NCBI RefSeq assembly: GCF_040147005.1
Contig: NZ_JAMSHO010000001.1
Location: 1,240,001-1,304,000 of the forward strand
Origin: Halomonas sp. H10-9-1
GTDB lineage: Bacteria > Pseudomonadota > Gammaproteobacteria > Pseudomonadales > Halomonadaceae
Direction: 5' to 3'
Length of the DNA stretch: 64,000 bases
Position 1 is the first letter of the stretch; each line of letters begins with the position of its first letter. The notes under the pieces are model-generated. The model made no database searches. It saw nothing but the letters and a program-made list of their open reading frames with translations, and had not been told where the DNA came from. This document shows positions 39,621-48,286 of the stretch, in pieces. The position numbers and the translations under genes were made by a program.

Positions 39621-40918
39621 GCGCCCCGCGTTCCTGGAACCGCCTGCCACGTGTGGCCCCCGACGCGGTACATGCGCTGACCCAGCGCACGGCGGGCGTG
39701 CCGGGCCACCTGCCCAGGCCGCTGCTGGCCCACGGCAACGGGCGCAGCTACGGCGATGTCTGCCTGACCGAACAGGGCACCCTGCTGCTGACTCGCGGGC
39801 TCGACCGCTTCATCGAGTTCGACCCGCAGCGCGGCGTCGTGCGCTGTGAGGCGGGCGTGACCCTGGCCGAGGTTCTCGCCCTGGTGGTGCCGCGAGGCTG
39901 GTTCCTGCCCAGCACGCCGGGCACGCGCCTGGCCACCGTGGGCGGCGCCGTCGCCAACGACGTGCATGGCAAGAACCACCATGCCGTGGGCAGCTTCGGC
40001 CACCATGTGCGTGCCCTGGAACTGTGGCGCAGCGATGGCAGCGTCATCGAGTGCCGACCGGAGGATGACAATGGCTGGTTCTCGGCCACCGTCGGCGGGC
40101 TGGGCCTGACCGGGCTGATTCGCTGGGTCGAGCTTCAGCTGATGCCCATCCAGAATCCCTGGATGTGGGTCGAGTCGCAGCGCTTCGCCAACCTGGAGGA
40201 GTTCTGGACGCTCAATCGCCGCGCCGAGGCCCGTTGGCCCTACACCGTGGCCTGGATCGACTGTCTGGCCAAGGGCAAGGCCCAGGGCCGGGGCATCCTG
40301 CTGGCCGGCCAGCATGCGGCGGCACAGGCCGACCTGCCGACCTTCAAGGAGGGCGGCAAGCGGATTCCCGTCGATCCACCGTTCTCGCTGGTCAATGGCC
40401 TGAGCCTGCGCGCCTTCAATACCCTCTACTACCGACAGCCGGTGCGGCCCCAGGGGGCGCTGACTCACTATGTGCCGTACTTCTACCCGCTGGATGCCAT
40501 TCAGGACTGGAACCGCATCTACGGGCGGCGGGGCTTCTACCAGTATCAGTGCGTGATCCCGCCCCGCGAGGCCGAGGCCGCCACGGCGGCGCTGCTCGAC
40601 ACCATCGCCAGGCGCGGCGAGGGCTCGTTTCTCGCCGTGCTCAAGACCTTCGGGCGCAAGCCGTCGTTGGGCATGCTGTCGTTCCCGCGCCCCGGTACCA
40701 CCCTGGCCCTGGACTTCCCCAACCGGGGTGACAAGACCCGGCGCCTGTTCGAGGCGCTGGATGCCATCGTGCGTGAAGCCGGTGGCACCCTCTACCCCGG
40801 CAAGGACGCCCGCATGCCGGCGAACCTCTTCCAGTCCGGCTTCCCCCAGTGGGAAGCCTTCAGCGAGTACGTCGACCCCGGCTTCTCTTCCCGATTCTGG
40901 CAGCGTGTGACCTCATGA
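39617..40918 (+). CDS. DprE1-like FAD-dependent decaprenylphosphoryl-ribose oxidase
   Basis: A 433-residue FAD-binding (PCMH/VAO-type) oxidase. FAD-domain motifs are LAHGNGRSYGDVCL and TPGTRLATVGGAVANDVHGKN in sequence. FYQYQCVIP and the catalytic-lysine segment LYPGKDARM match DprE1 of the decaprenylphosphoryl-arabinose pathway, which oxidises the ribose C2 hydroxyl. At the position of the benzothiazinone-target cysteine of M. tuberculosis DprE1 (NICVDFP) this protein has TLALDFP, an alanine (alignment from memory). It overlaps neighbours on both sides by ATGA. Confidence 0.88.
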   Translation: MSAPRSWNRLPRVAPDAVHALTQRTAGVPGHLPRPLLAHGNGRSYGDVCLTEQGTLLLTRGLDRFIEFDPQRGVVRCEAGVTLAEVLALVVPRGWFLPSTPGTRLATVGGAVANDVHGKNHHAVGSFGHHVRALELWRSDGSVIECRPEDDNGWFSATVGGLGLTGLIRWVELQLMPIQNPWMWVESQRFANLEEFWTLNRRAEARWPYTVAWIDCLAKGKAQGRGILLAGQHAAAQADLPTFKEGGKRIPVDPPFSLVNGLSLRAFNTLYYRQPVRPQGALTHYVPYFYPLDAIQDWNRIYGRRGFYQYQCVIPPREAEAATAALLDTIARRGEGSFLAVLKTFGRKPSLGMLSFPRPGTTLALDFPNRGDKTRRLFEALDAIVREAGGTLYPGKDARMPANLFQSGFPQWEAFSEYVDPGFSSRFWQRVTS

Positions 40919-41670
40919 ACTCCCTAAAGCGTGTGATCCTCTTCGGGGCGACCTCCGCCATTGCCGAGCAGACCGCCCGGCAACTGGTCGCCCAGGGCGC
41001 CTCCCTCTACTGCGTGGGGCGCAATCGCGACAAGCTGATGGCCCTGATCGACGACCTCAAGGTACGGGCCAGCAGCCAACAGCGCATCGATGGCTGCGTG
41101 GCCGACCTGACCGACAGCGCCCAGCATGCCCACCTCATCGATGCCGCCGAGCACCTGCTGGGCGGCATCGATGGCGTGCTGATCGCCCACGGCACCCTGC
41201 CGGACCAGCAGGCCTGCCAGGCGGATACCACCCTGACCCGCCAGGAAATCGAGACCAACGCCCTGAGCGTGATTAACCTGCTCACCCTGCTCGCCAACCG
41301 CCTTGAGCAGCAGCAGCGCGGCGTGATCGCCGTGATCAGCTCGGTGGCCGGTGACCGGGGGCGGCAGAGCAACTACGTCTACGGCGCCGCCAAGGGCATG
41401 GTTACCCTGTTCCTCCAGGGGCTGCGCAACCGGCTGGCCAAGGCCAACGTCGACGTGGTGACCATCAAGCCCGGCTTCGTGGATACCCCCATGACCGCCG
41501 CGTTCGACAAGGGCGGACCGCTATGGGCCAAGCCCGAGCAGATCGCCAAGGGCATCATCACGGCCATGCAGAAGGGCAAGGGCGAGGTGTACCTGCCGTG
41601 GTTCTGGTGGGGGATCATGCTGATCATCAAGCATATCCCCGAGGCCATCTTCAAACGGATGTCGCTATGA
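40915..41670 (+). CDS. DprE2-like short-chain dehydrogenase (2-keto reductase)
   Basis: A 251-residue SDR. The cofactor motif is ILFGATSAIAEQTARQL. The catalytic Ser/Tyr/Lys lie in ISSVAGDRGRQSNYVYGAAKG, whose SSVAGxRxRxSNxVYG pattern is specific to DprE2. It should reduce the 2-keto intermediate to the arabino epimer, completing the reaction begun by the DprE1-like protein. The ATG at 40915 overlaps the oxidase stop; the ATGA with the next gene continues the operon. Confidence 0.9.
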   Translation: MNSLKRVILFGATSAIAEQTARQLVAQGASLYCVGRNRDKLMALIDDLKVRASSQQRIDGCVADLTDSAQHAHLIDAAEHLLGGIDGVLIAHGTLPDQQACQADTTLTRQEIETNALSVINLLTLLANRLEQQQRGVIAVISSVAGDRGRQSNYVYGAAKGMVTLFLQGLRNRLAKANVDVVTIKPGFVDTPMTAAFDKGGPLWAKPEQIAKGIITAMQKGKGEVYLPWFWWGIMLIIKHIPEAIFKRMSL

Positions 41671-42305
41671 GCCACAACGACGCCTCCAACGCCCGTCCCG
41701 TGGCGTTCTTCGACTTCGACGGCACCCTGACGACCGGCGATACGCTGATGCCGTTTCTCAAGTTCGTCGTCGGCACGCCGACCTACTACGCCAAGCTCGC
41801 CTTGGTCAGTCCAGTTCTGGCCGCTTACTTCGCCAAGTTGCTGCGCAACGACATCGCCAAGCAAATCGTGCTCAAGCAGTACCTGGCCGGTTATCACATC
41901 GATGATCTCTTCGAACGAGGGCAGCGCTTCAGCGACGAGGTGATCCCCACCATGTTGCGCCCCGAGGGTATGGAACGTCTCCGATGGCACCAGGAGCAGG
42001 GCCATGAGTGCGTGCTGGTGAGTGCCTCGATGGACGTTTACCTGAATGCCTGGGCACAGCGAGAGGGCTTCTCCGAGGTGATCTGCACCGCCCTAGAGAA
42101 AGATGCCAATGGGCATGTGTCGGGGAGCATCCAGGGAGAGAACTGTCATGGAGAGGAAAAGCTAAGAAGGGTGGTGAAATGGCGATCTAGCCGTAGCCAT
42201 GGAGAAACGTTTGCCTATGGTGACACATCAGGGGATATTCCCCTGCTTACTTCAGTTGGCAAAGGTTTTATATTAAAAAAATCAGGTGGTTTTTCTGTAG
42301 TATAA
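41667..42305 (+). CDS. HAD-IB family phosphatase with AT-rich 3' end
   Basis: A 212-residue HAD hydrolase of the SerB-like IB class. Motif I is FFDFDGTLTTGD, motif II is VLVSASMD, and motifs III/IV are in the last third with YGDTSGDIPLL. In this setting it could dephosphorylate polyprenyl-phosphoryl 5-phosphoribose before epimerisation (inference; mycobacteria use a different phosphatase type). Base composition changes sharply near 42130 inside the gene: the last ~58 codons are AT-rich like the next gene, suggesting a recombination boundary. Confidence 0.85.
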   Translation: MSHNDASNARPVAFFDFDGTLTTGDTLMPFLKFVVGTPTYYAKLALVSPVLAAYFAKLLRNDIAKQIVLKQYLAGYHIDDLFERGQRFSDEVIPTMLRPEGMERLRWHQEQGHECVLVSASMDVYLNAWAQREGFSEVICTALEKDANGHVSGSIQGENCHGEEKLRRVVKWRSSRSHGETFAYGDTSGDIPLLTSVGKGFILKKSGGFSVV

Positions 42306-42320
42306 GGGGTATTTGTTTTC

Positions 42321-42860
42321 ATGAATTATTTTAGAAGTTTTTGGAAGCCTGATTGGAATGTTTTTTTTGGTTGTGTTTTATTTACTAGTGCTGCCATCAT
42401 TTGGGGTTGGGTTGTAATTTCTCATGACGTTTTTGAAGAGTGGGATGGCGTCATGCACTTTTTTAGCGGCTCTTTTTTCTGGGAGAGTTTTAAATATGAA
42501 GGGTGGGCGTCTAATTTCTGGCCGCCGTTGCAGCCCTTAGTGATCTCTTTGGGTGATCCACTTTTTATAGGGAAGTGCGTTGCTGTGCTTGCCGGGTTTG
42601 CAACTTTGTTTTTTGCTTACCAGAAATCGCTTGATAACGGGCTAAGTCAAAGAGATTCTTTTTTTGTAGCGTTGCTTGCAGTTACCTCATCTTCTTTTAT
42701 TTTGGCGTTTTCTGTAGTTGAAAATCATGCTATGGAAACAGGGTTCTCTCTACTTGGTATGATGTTTTTCTCTCTATCTAAAAAAGGGCGTAAGTACTTG
42801 GCTCTGTCAGCATTTTGTGTGGCATTGGCCGGACTTACTAGATATACATCATATATATTT
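42321..42860 (+). pseudogene. GT-C-type membrane glycosyltransferase, fragment 1 of 4
   Basis: The first 180 codons of an AT-rich gene. The protein begins MNYFRSFWKPDW, has a first transmembrane helix, then an acidic periplasmic loop HDVFEEWDGVMHFF (Asp36, Glu39, Glu40, Asp42) as in GT-C enzymes that use polyprenyl-phosphate sugars, then more helices. It is cut at 42860 by an ISL3-type element. Joining the four fragments after deleting three elements and one copy of each duplication gives exactly 1572 bases, 523 codons and a stop, with no frameshift. Confidence 0.85.
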
Positions 42861-44189
42861 GGTTCATCGCATTTTGCCGGGAAACGCGGCACGGATCTTC
42901 AGGAAGAAGTACGCCGTGTCGCGGTACCCGTAGGCCATCCGCTTGATGACCTTGATTCGGTTGTTCATACCTTCCAGCACGCTGGTGTTTAGCCGGTGGC
43001 GAGCACTGGATACGATGCCATCCAAGTAGGGCTCCAGCTTCTTGGTGAAGCGCACCAAGGCGTCGATACCGCTGCTCAACGCCATACCGGCCCACTCTTG
43101 CCAACCGCTGCGTGCCGTCGCCTCGTCCTCGGCAAACCACAGTGTCTTGAGCTGGTCTTTGAGCAGATACACCTTGGTCAGTGAGGCATTGGCGGCCAGC
43201 AGTTCCTCCAGCTTCACCGCTTGCTCAGGCTTGAGGTTGTCTTGATTGCGCAGCAGCAGCCAGCGGCTGCCCTTGATCACCTTGCGGGCCGCCTTGTCGT
43301 CGCGCAGCTGATTGGCCTGATCGACGCGCACCCGGTCCATCACTTCACGCCCGTACTTGGCCACGACATGGAAGCGGTCGTAGACCACCTCGGCGTTAGG
43401 GCACTGGTCCTTCACTTCGAGATCGAAAGACGCGTTCATGTCCATGGCGACGGCCTCGATCTGCTGTCGCGCATCACCCAACCATTCGAAGAACGGGCGG
43501 ATCGCCTCCCGGGAGCGACCTTCGCCGATCCACACCACCTGCTGGGTGTCGGCACACGCAATCACCGTGGCGTAGCGGTGCCCCTTGTGGAGGGCGAACT
43601 CGTCCATCATCAGGCGACGCAGCCGCGTCGGGTCCGGCGCCGGCAGGTCACGCTGTAGGCGCTGCTTATCGATGGCCTTGACGGTATGCCAGTGCAGGCC
43701 GACCAAGTCGGCGACATGCCGGATCGGCAGCAACTCGACCAGACGCTCCACCCACTGGCGCAGCGTGGTGGTCACCGGTGAACGACCCGGCAACCAGTCA
43801 ATGCGCTCGCGTGTCGGGCCGCAGACGGGGCAGCGCAGGCGACGTACCGGCACCTCCAGCTCCACCCGGTAGATCAGCAACGGCGCCTCTCGGACGCGAC
43901 GGTGATGCACGTCATGGACGAGAAAGCAGGCATGGTCACAGCCGCTGCAGACTGGCGGGATCAGGTCATCAGGCGCCAACTGGAGCCGTAGTGTTTGCTC
44001 ATCCAGGAATTCGTGATGGGCGACGGTGAAACCTTTCCAGAACAGGCAGAGCGGGGTAGCATCCATGGCAACGGCGGTATCCGTAGGCTGGGGTTTGTGG
44101 TGAACATCAGTTTACTCGGATTTACCGCCGTTTCTCTATCCCGCCTCTGCCTAAGGTTGCTTCGCTTTCACGCCAGTCTGCGAAGAACC
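42861..44189 (-). mobile_element. ISL3-type insertion sequence (1329 bp)
   Basis: The ends begin GGTTCATCGCA and, inverted at the right, GGTTCTTCGCA. The 8-bp target duplication ATATATTT lies at 42853-42860 and 44190-44197. A single transposase gene fills it, antisense to the host gene. It interrupts the glycosyltransferase after codon 180. Confidence 0.93.
42864..44066 (-). CDS. ISL3-family transposase
   Basis: A 400-residue transposase, apparently intact. It has an N-terminal zinc-ribbon-like segment (CSGCDHACFLVHDVHHRRVRE, then RRLRCPVCGPTRER), a helix-turn-helix region (VADLVGLHWHTVKAID) and a DDE domain with MMDEFALHKGHRYATVI, VAMDMNASF and the C-terminal LEGMNNRIKVIKRMAYGYRD. The stop codon lies within the left terminal repeat. 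Confidence 0.94.
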   Translation of the reverse strand: MDATPLCLFWKGFTVAHHEFLDEQTLRLQLAPDDLIPPVCSGCDHACFLVHDVHHRRVREAPLLIYRVELEVPVRRLRCPVCGPTRERIDWLPGRSPVTTTLRQWVERLVELLPIRHVADLVGLHWHTVKAIDKQRLQRDLPAPDPTRLRRLMMDEFALHKGHRYATVIACADTQQVVWIGEGRSREAIRPFFEWLGDARQQIEAVAMDMNASFDLEVKDQCPNAEVVYDRFHVVAKYGREVMDRVRVDQANQLRDDKAARKVIKGSRWLLLRNQDNLKPEQAVKLEELLAANASLTKVYLLKDQLKTLWFAEDEATARSGWQEWAGMALSSGIDALVRFTKKLEPYLDGIVSSARHRLNTSVLEGMNNRIKVIKRMAYGYRDTAYFFLKIRAAFPGKMR

Positions 44190-44197
44190 ATATATTT

Positions 44198-44657
44198 GCC
44201 CTGATGCTAGCTGTGATATGCGTTTCAAGATTTAATCGGGAAGGTTTCTTTGATGCATTAGTGTTTTCGAGCGTCTTTGTAGTTGTTTCTTTGCTTTGGT
44301 GGGTTCCGAACTATGTGATGAATGGGTCTCCACTAGCGACTTGGCAATATCTCAATGTTGGGTCGAGGATTCATCCTGAAGGGAGTTTGGCTTGGTGGTG
44401 GGGTAATCAAGATAATTATGATGGCTTGTCTGGATTAGTAAGAGACTACCCCATTGCTTTCATAGAGAATTTTTTTAAAAATGCTGTTATGGCTGTGGTG
44501 CTAACTTTAAAAGGGGTTGCATCGCATGTGTATATCTCAGCATTCTTATGCATTGCGGTGATTTTTTTGTTGGCTAAAAGGTGGCGGTCGTCTATAGATT
44601 TTATTATTTTTAATAAGGCAGAAGTTGTGACGGCTGTTGGCTATATTCTTCTATGTA
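44198..44657 (+). pseudogene. GT-C-type membrane glycosyltransferase, fragment 2 of 4
   Basis: Codons 181 to 333 plus one base. It starts at GCCCTGATG after the ATATATTT duplication and reads ALMLAVICVSRFNREGFFDA onward. It contains further helices and a periplasmic segment with WWVPNYVMNGSPLATWQYL. It is AT-rich, like fragment 1. Cut at 44657 by the first copy of the second IS1380-type element. Confidence 0.85.
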
Positions 44658-46339
44658 CCTGAATCCGTGAGACCAGCCCCCAGAAATGCTTCTAACCTAC
44701 TGAACTGCATGGCAATATAGCGAATATCGCCATTCACCCAGATAGTGCCATGCCCAACGTCAAGTTCCGTGCCAGTCGCCGCACCCTCACCAGCCACGCC
44801 GGGCTGTCCATCATCGGGCAGTGCTTCGAGATCGCTGGCGTCGATAGCATCGACGGGCGCTTCCCCACCACGCTGGGCATGCGCACCAGCGATGTGGTCA
44901 AAAGCTACCTGGGCCTGCTGTGTCTGGGCATGAGCGACTATGACGCCATCGAAAACTTCCGCCGCGACAAGCCCTTCCAACAGCTGCTGACCCTGCAAAA
45001 GGTGCCGAGCACGGCGACGCTGCGACAGCGGCTGGAGAAACTTGCCGCTAACGACCTGCAGGCGCGCACCGCCACCTGGTCCACGACCCTGCTGTCACTG
45101 GTCGAGGCACCGATCACCGCCGAGACGACGCACGTCTGCCTGGACATCGACACCTTCGTCATGGACAACAGCAACTCGAAGAAGGAAGGCGTCTCGCGGA
45201 CTTACCAGAAGGTCGATGGCTACACCCCGATCGCCGCCTATCTGGGCAACGAAGGGTGGTGCCTGGGTCTGGAACTGCGTCCTGGCAAGCAGCACACCAT
45301 GAAGGAGAGCAACGCCTTCCTGGAGCGGGTACTGCCTCGCGCCCAAGGCCTGACCGAGCAACCGATCCTGTTACGCGAGGACAGCGGCTTCGACAGCCAG
45401 GCGCACCTGGCGCTTCTCGAACAGCAGCGCCAGGTCTTTGCCGACGAGGGGCGCCGGCTCGACTATGTCGTCAAATGGAACCCGCGCGGCTCGGCCACGG
45501 CCGATCAGGATACCTGGTTGGCTGTGGCGGCGGACTACTGGGAAGAGCTGCGTCCTGGCAAGCGCCAGGCGCTGTGGACGCAGACCGTCTCGATCCACGA
45601 CGACAACAAGACCGAATACGTCGTCCAACGCGTGATGCGCCTGGTCGAGCGCACCGCCGATCGCGATGGCCAGTTGCTGCTCGAACCGGACTATGAGTTG
45701 GAAGGCTGGTGGACCAGCCTGGACGAGGCGCCGGAGGCGGTGATCAAGCGCTATCAGGCGCATGCCACTCACGAGCAATTCCACAGCGAGATCAAGACGG
45801 ATCTCGACCTGGAGCGGCTGCCGTCGGGCAAGTTCGCCACCAACGATCTGATCCTGCATCTCGCCCAGCTGGCCTACAACATCCTGCGGCTGATGGGGCA
45901 GCTGGGCATGACCGGCGAGCTGAGCCCGGTGCGCCATCCCGCCAAGCGGCGGCGGATCCGCACCGTGCTACAAGAGCTGGTGCATCGTGCGGCGCTCGTG
46001 ATTCACAAGGCGCGGCAGATCATCCTCGACTTCGGGCAGGACATCGGACGCATGACGGTGTTGAACACCTTGCGAAGCCGCCTGCGCTATCCCCGAGGCA
46101 CGCCATGCTGATCGTCTGTCGGACAAAGGCACCACGCAGAGGGCTGACGGTCACCGGCAGCCAGCATCACCGTACCCGGCGGGTAGCAATGCATGAGCAA
46201 ACGGGTCATCGTCGCCGGCCGATGCCGCTATGGTTGGCCATGGCAGATATGCATTCGGCGGTTGAGACGGAATCGGAGGTCAAAAAATGCTCGCTGACGG
46301 CGATAGGGAAAGTGTCGACGCCGGCATCACGGATTCAGG
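44658..46339 (+). mobile_element. IS1380-type insertion sequence B, copy 1 (1682 bp)
   Basis: The terminal repeats share CCTGAATCCGTGA exactly and continue imperfectly. The 5-bp target duplication ATGTA lies at 44653-44657 and 46340-46344. The transposase is on the plus strand. It has the same length as copy 2 at 46600-48281, which is inverted. Confidence 0.95.
44750..46111 (+). CDS. IS1380-type transposase (element B, copy 1)
   Basis: A 453-residue DDE transposase. Landmarks are CLDIDTFVMDNSNSKKEG with the first Asp, LREDSGFDSQAHL with the second, and HATHEQFHSEIKTDLDLERL with the Glu, as in IS1380 relatives that end PSGKFATNDL. Intact. It differs from copy 2 at seven residues by my count, all in the first ~205 residues. 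Confidence 0.94.
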   Translation: MPNVKFRASRRTLTSHAGLSIIGQCFEIAGVDSIDGRFPTTLGMRTSDVVKSYLGLLCLGMSDYDAIENFRRDKPFQQLLTLQKVPSTATLRQRLEKLAANDLQARTATWSTTLLSLVEAPITAETTHVCLDIDTFVMDNSNSKKEGVSRTYQKVDGYTPIAAYLGNEGWCLGLELRPGKQHTMKESNAFLERVLPRAQGLTEQPILLREDSGFDSQAHLALLEQQRQVFADEGRRLDYVVKWNPRGSATADQDTWLAVAADYWEELRPGKRQALWTQTVSIHDDNKTEYVVQRVMRLVERTADRDGQLLLEPDYELEGWWTSLDEAPEAVIKRYQAHATHEQFHSEIKTDLDLERLPSGKFATNDLILHLAQLAYNILRLMGQLGMTGELSPVRHPAKRRRIRTVLQELVHRAALVIHKARQIILDFGQDIGRMTVLNTLRSRLRYPRGTPC

Positions 46340-46344
46340 ATGTA

Positions 46345-46599
46345 GTCTGGCATTTGTTTTCCATGATGCGCTTCTGCCGGTGATAATGATTTTTACAGTT
46401 TTAGTTGGTGTTTTTATTATGAAGAATTTTAGGTATGGAGTGTATGTCATCCTAGTTGCGTCATCGGCAAATGCTTTTGCTTCATACCATAAGGCATCTG
46501 AATATTTAAACTTCCAAGATGAAAGAGGTGGGCAGCTTGCTAGCCTCAAAGAAGTTTCAGAGGTTTTGAAAATTGATGATGTTGAAATAGTGTCTTCTA
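46345..46599 (+). pseudogene. GT-C-type membrane glycosyltransferase, fragment 3 of 4
   Basis: The 255 bases between the two element-B copies. With the A left from fragment 2 the frame reads SLAFVFHDALLPVIMIF onward through transmembrane segments to VLKIDDVEIVSS. It is AT-rich and continues in frame into fragment 4 once copy 2 is removed. Confidence 0.85.
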
Positions 46600-48281
46600 C
46601 CTGAATCCGTGATGCCGGCGTCGACACTTTCCCTATCGCCGTCAGCGAGCATTTTTTGACCTCCGATTCCGTCTCAACCGCCGAATGCATATCTGCCATG
46701 GCCAACCATAGCGGCATCGGCCGGCGACGATGACCCGTTTGCTCATGCATTGCTACCCGCCGGGTACGGTGATGCTGGCTGCCGGTGACCGTCAGCCCTC
46801 TGCGTGGTGCCTTTGTCCGACAGACGATCAGCATGGCGTGCCTCGGGGATAGCGCAGGCGGCTTCGCAAGGTGTTCAACACCGTCATGCGTCCGATGTCC
46901 TGCCCGAAGTCGAGGATGATCTGCCGCGCCTTGTGAATCACGAGCGCCGCACGATGCACCAGCTCTTGTAGCACGGTGCGGATCCGCCGCCGCTTGGCGG
47001 GATGGCGCACCGGGCTCAGCTCGCCGGTCATGCCCAGCTGCCCCATCAGCCGCAGGATGTTGTAGGCCAGCTGGGCGAGATGCAGGATCAGATCGTTGGT
47101 GGCGAACTTGCCCGACGGCAGCCGCTCCAGGTCGAGATCCGTCTTGATCTCGCTGTGGAATTGCTCGTGAGTGGCATGCGCCTGATAGCGCTTGATCACC
47201 GCCTCCGGCGCCTCGTCCAGGCTGGTCCACCAGCCTTCCAACTCATAGTCCGGTTCGAGCAGCAACTGGCCATCGCGATCGGCGGTGCGCTCGACCAGGC
47301 GCATCACGCGTTGGACGACGTATTCGGTCTTGTTGTCGTCGTGGATCGAGACGGTCTGCGTCCACAGCGCCTGGCGCTTGCCAGGACGCAGCTCTTCCCA
47401 GTAGTCCGCCGCCACAGCCAACCAGGTATCCTGATCGGCCGTGGCCGAGCCGCGCGGGTTCCATTTGACGACATAGTCGAGCCGGCGCCCCTCGTCGGCA
47501 AAGACCTGGCGCTGCTGTTCGAGAAGCGCCAGGTGCGCCTGGCTGTCGAAGCCGCTGTCCTCGCGTAACAGGATCGGTTGCTTGGTCAGGCTTTGGGCGC
47601 GAGGCAGTACCCGCTCCAGGAAGGCGTTGCTCTCCTTCATGGTGTGCTGCTTGCCAGGCCGCAGTTCCAGACCCAGGCACCACCCTTCGTTGCCCAGATA
47701 GGCGGCGATCGGGGTGTAGCCATCGACCTTCTGGTAGGTCCGCGAGACGCCTTCCTTCTTCGAGTTGCTGTTGTCCATGACGAAGGTGTCGATGTCCAGG
47801 CAGACGTGCGTCGTCTCGGCGGTGATCGGTGCTTCGATCAGTGACAGCAGGGTCGTGGACCAGGTGGCGGTGCGCGCCTGCAGGTCGTTGGCGGCAAGTT
47901 TCTCCAGCCGCTGTCGCAGCGTCGCCGCGCTCGGCACCTTCTGCAGGGTCAGCAGTTGTTGGAAGGGCTTGTCGCGGCGGAAGTTCTCGACAGCGTCATA
48001 GTCGCTCATGCCCAGACACAGCAGGCCCAGGTAGCTCTTGATCACGTCACTGGTGCGCATGCCCAGCGTGGTGGGGAAGCGGCTGTCGATGCTGTCGACG
48101 CCAGCGATCTCGAAGCATTGCCCGATGATGGACAGCCCGGCGTGGCTGGTGAGGGTGCGGCGACTGGCGCGGAACTTGACGTTGGGCATGGCACTGTCTG
48201 GGTGAATGGCGATATTCGCTATATTGCCATGCAGTTCAGTAGGTTAGAAGCATTCCTGGGGGCCGGTCTCACGGATTCAGG
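46600..48281 (-). mobile_element. IS1380-type insertion sequence B, copy 2 (1682 bp, inverted)
   Basis: The same element as 44658-46339 in opposite orientation. The 5-bp target duplication TTCTA lies at 46595-46599 and 48282-48286. Because this duplication differs from that of copy 1, the two copies inserted independently rather than as one composite unit. Their 3' ends face each other across 260 bases. Confidence 0.95.
46828..48189 (-). CDS. IS1380-type transposase (element B, copy 2)
   Basis: A 453-residue transposase nearly identical to copy 1. The differences I see are DSIDSRF for DSIDGRF, DVIK for DVVK, DAVE for DAIE, PSAAT for PSTAT, LSLIE for LSLVE and AQSLTK for AQGLTE. All catalytic segments are unchanged, so both copies could be active. 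Confidence 0.94.
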   Translation of the reverse strand: MPNVKFRASRRTLTSHAGLSIIGQCFEIAGVDSIDSRFPTTLGMRTSDVIKSYLGLLCLGMSDYDAVENFRRDKPFQQLLTLQKVPSAATLRQRLEKLAANDLQARTATWSTTLLSLIEAPITAETTHVCLDIDTFVMDNSNSKKEGVSRTYQKVDGYTPIAAYLGNEGWCLGLELRPGKQHTMKESNAFLERVLPRAQSLTKQPILLREDSGFDSQAHLALLEQQRQVFADEGRRLDYVVKWNPRGSATADQDTWLAVAADYWEELRPGKRQALWTQTVSIHDDNKTEYVVQRVMRLVERTADRDGQLLLEPDYELEGWWTSLDEAPEAVIKRYQAHATHEQFHSEIKTDLDLERLPSGKFATNDLILHLAQLAYNILRLMGQLGMTGELSPVRHPAKRRRIRTVLQELVHRAALVIHKARQIILDFGQDIGRMTVLNTLRSRLRYPRGTPC

Positions 48282-48286
48282 TTCTA

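Noticed and set aside
44653..48286. The two inverted IS copies as one composite transposon carrying 46340-46599
   Set aside because: Each copy has its own, different 5-bp duplication, and the enclosed bases are an in-frame part of the host gene.
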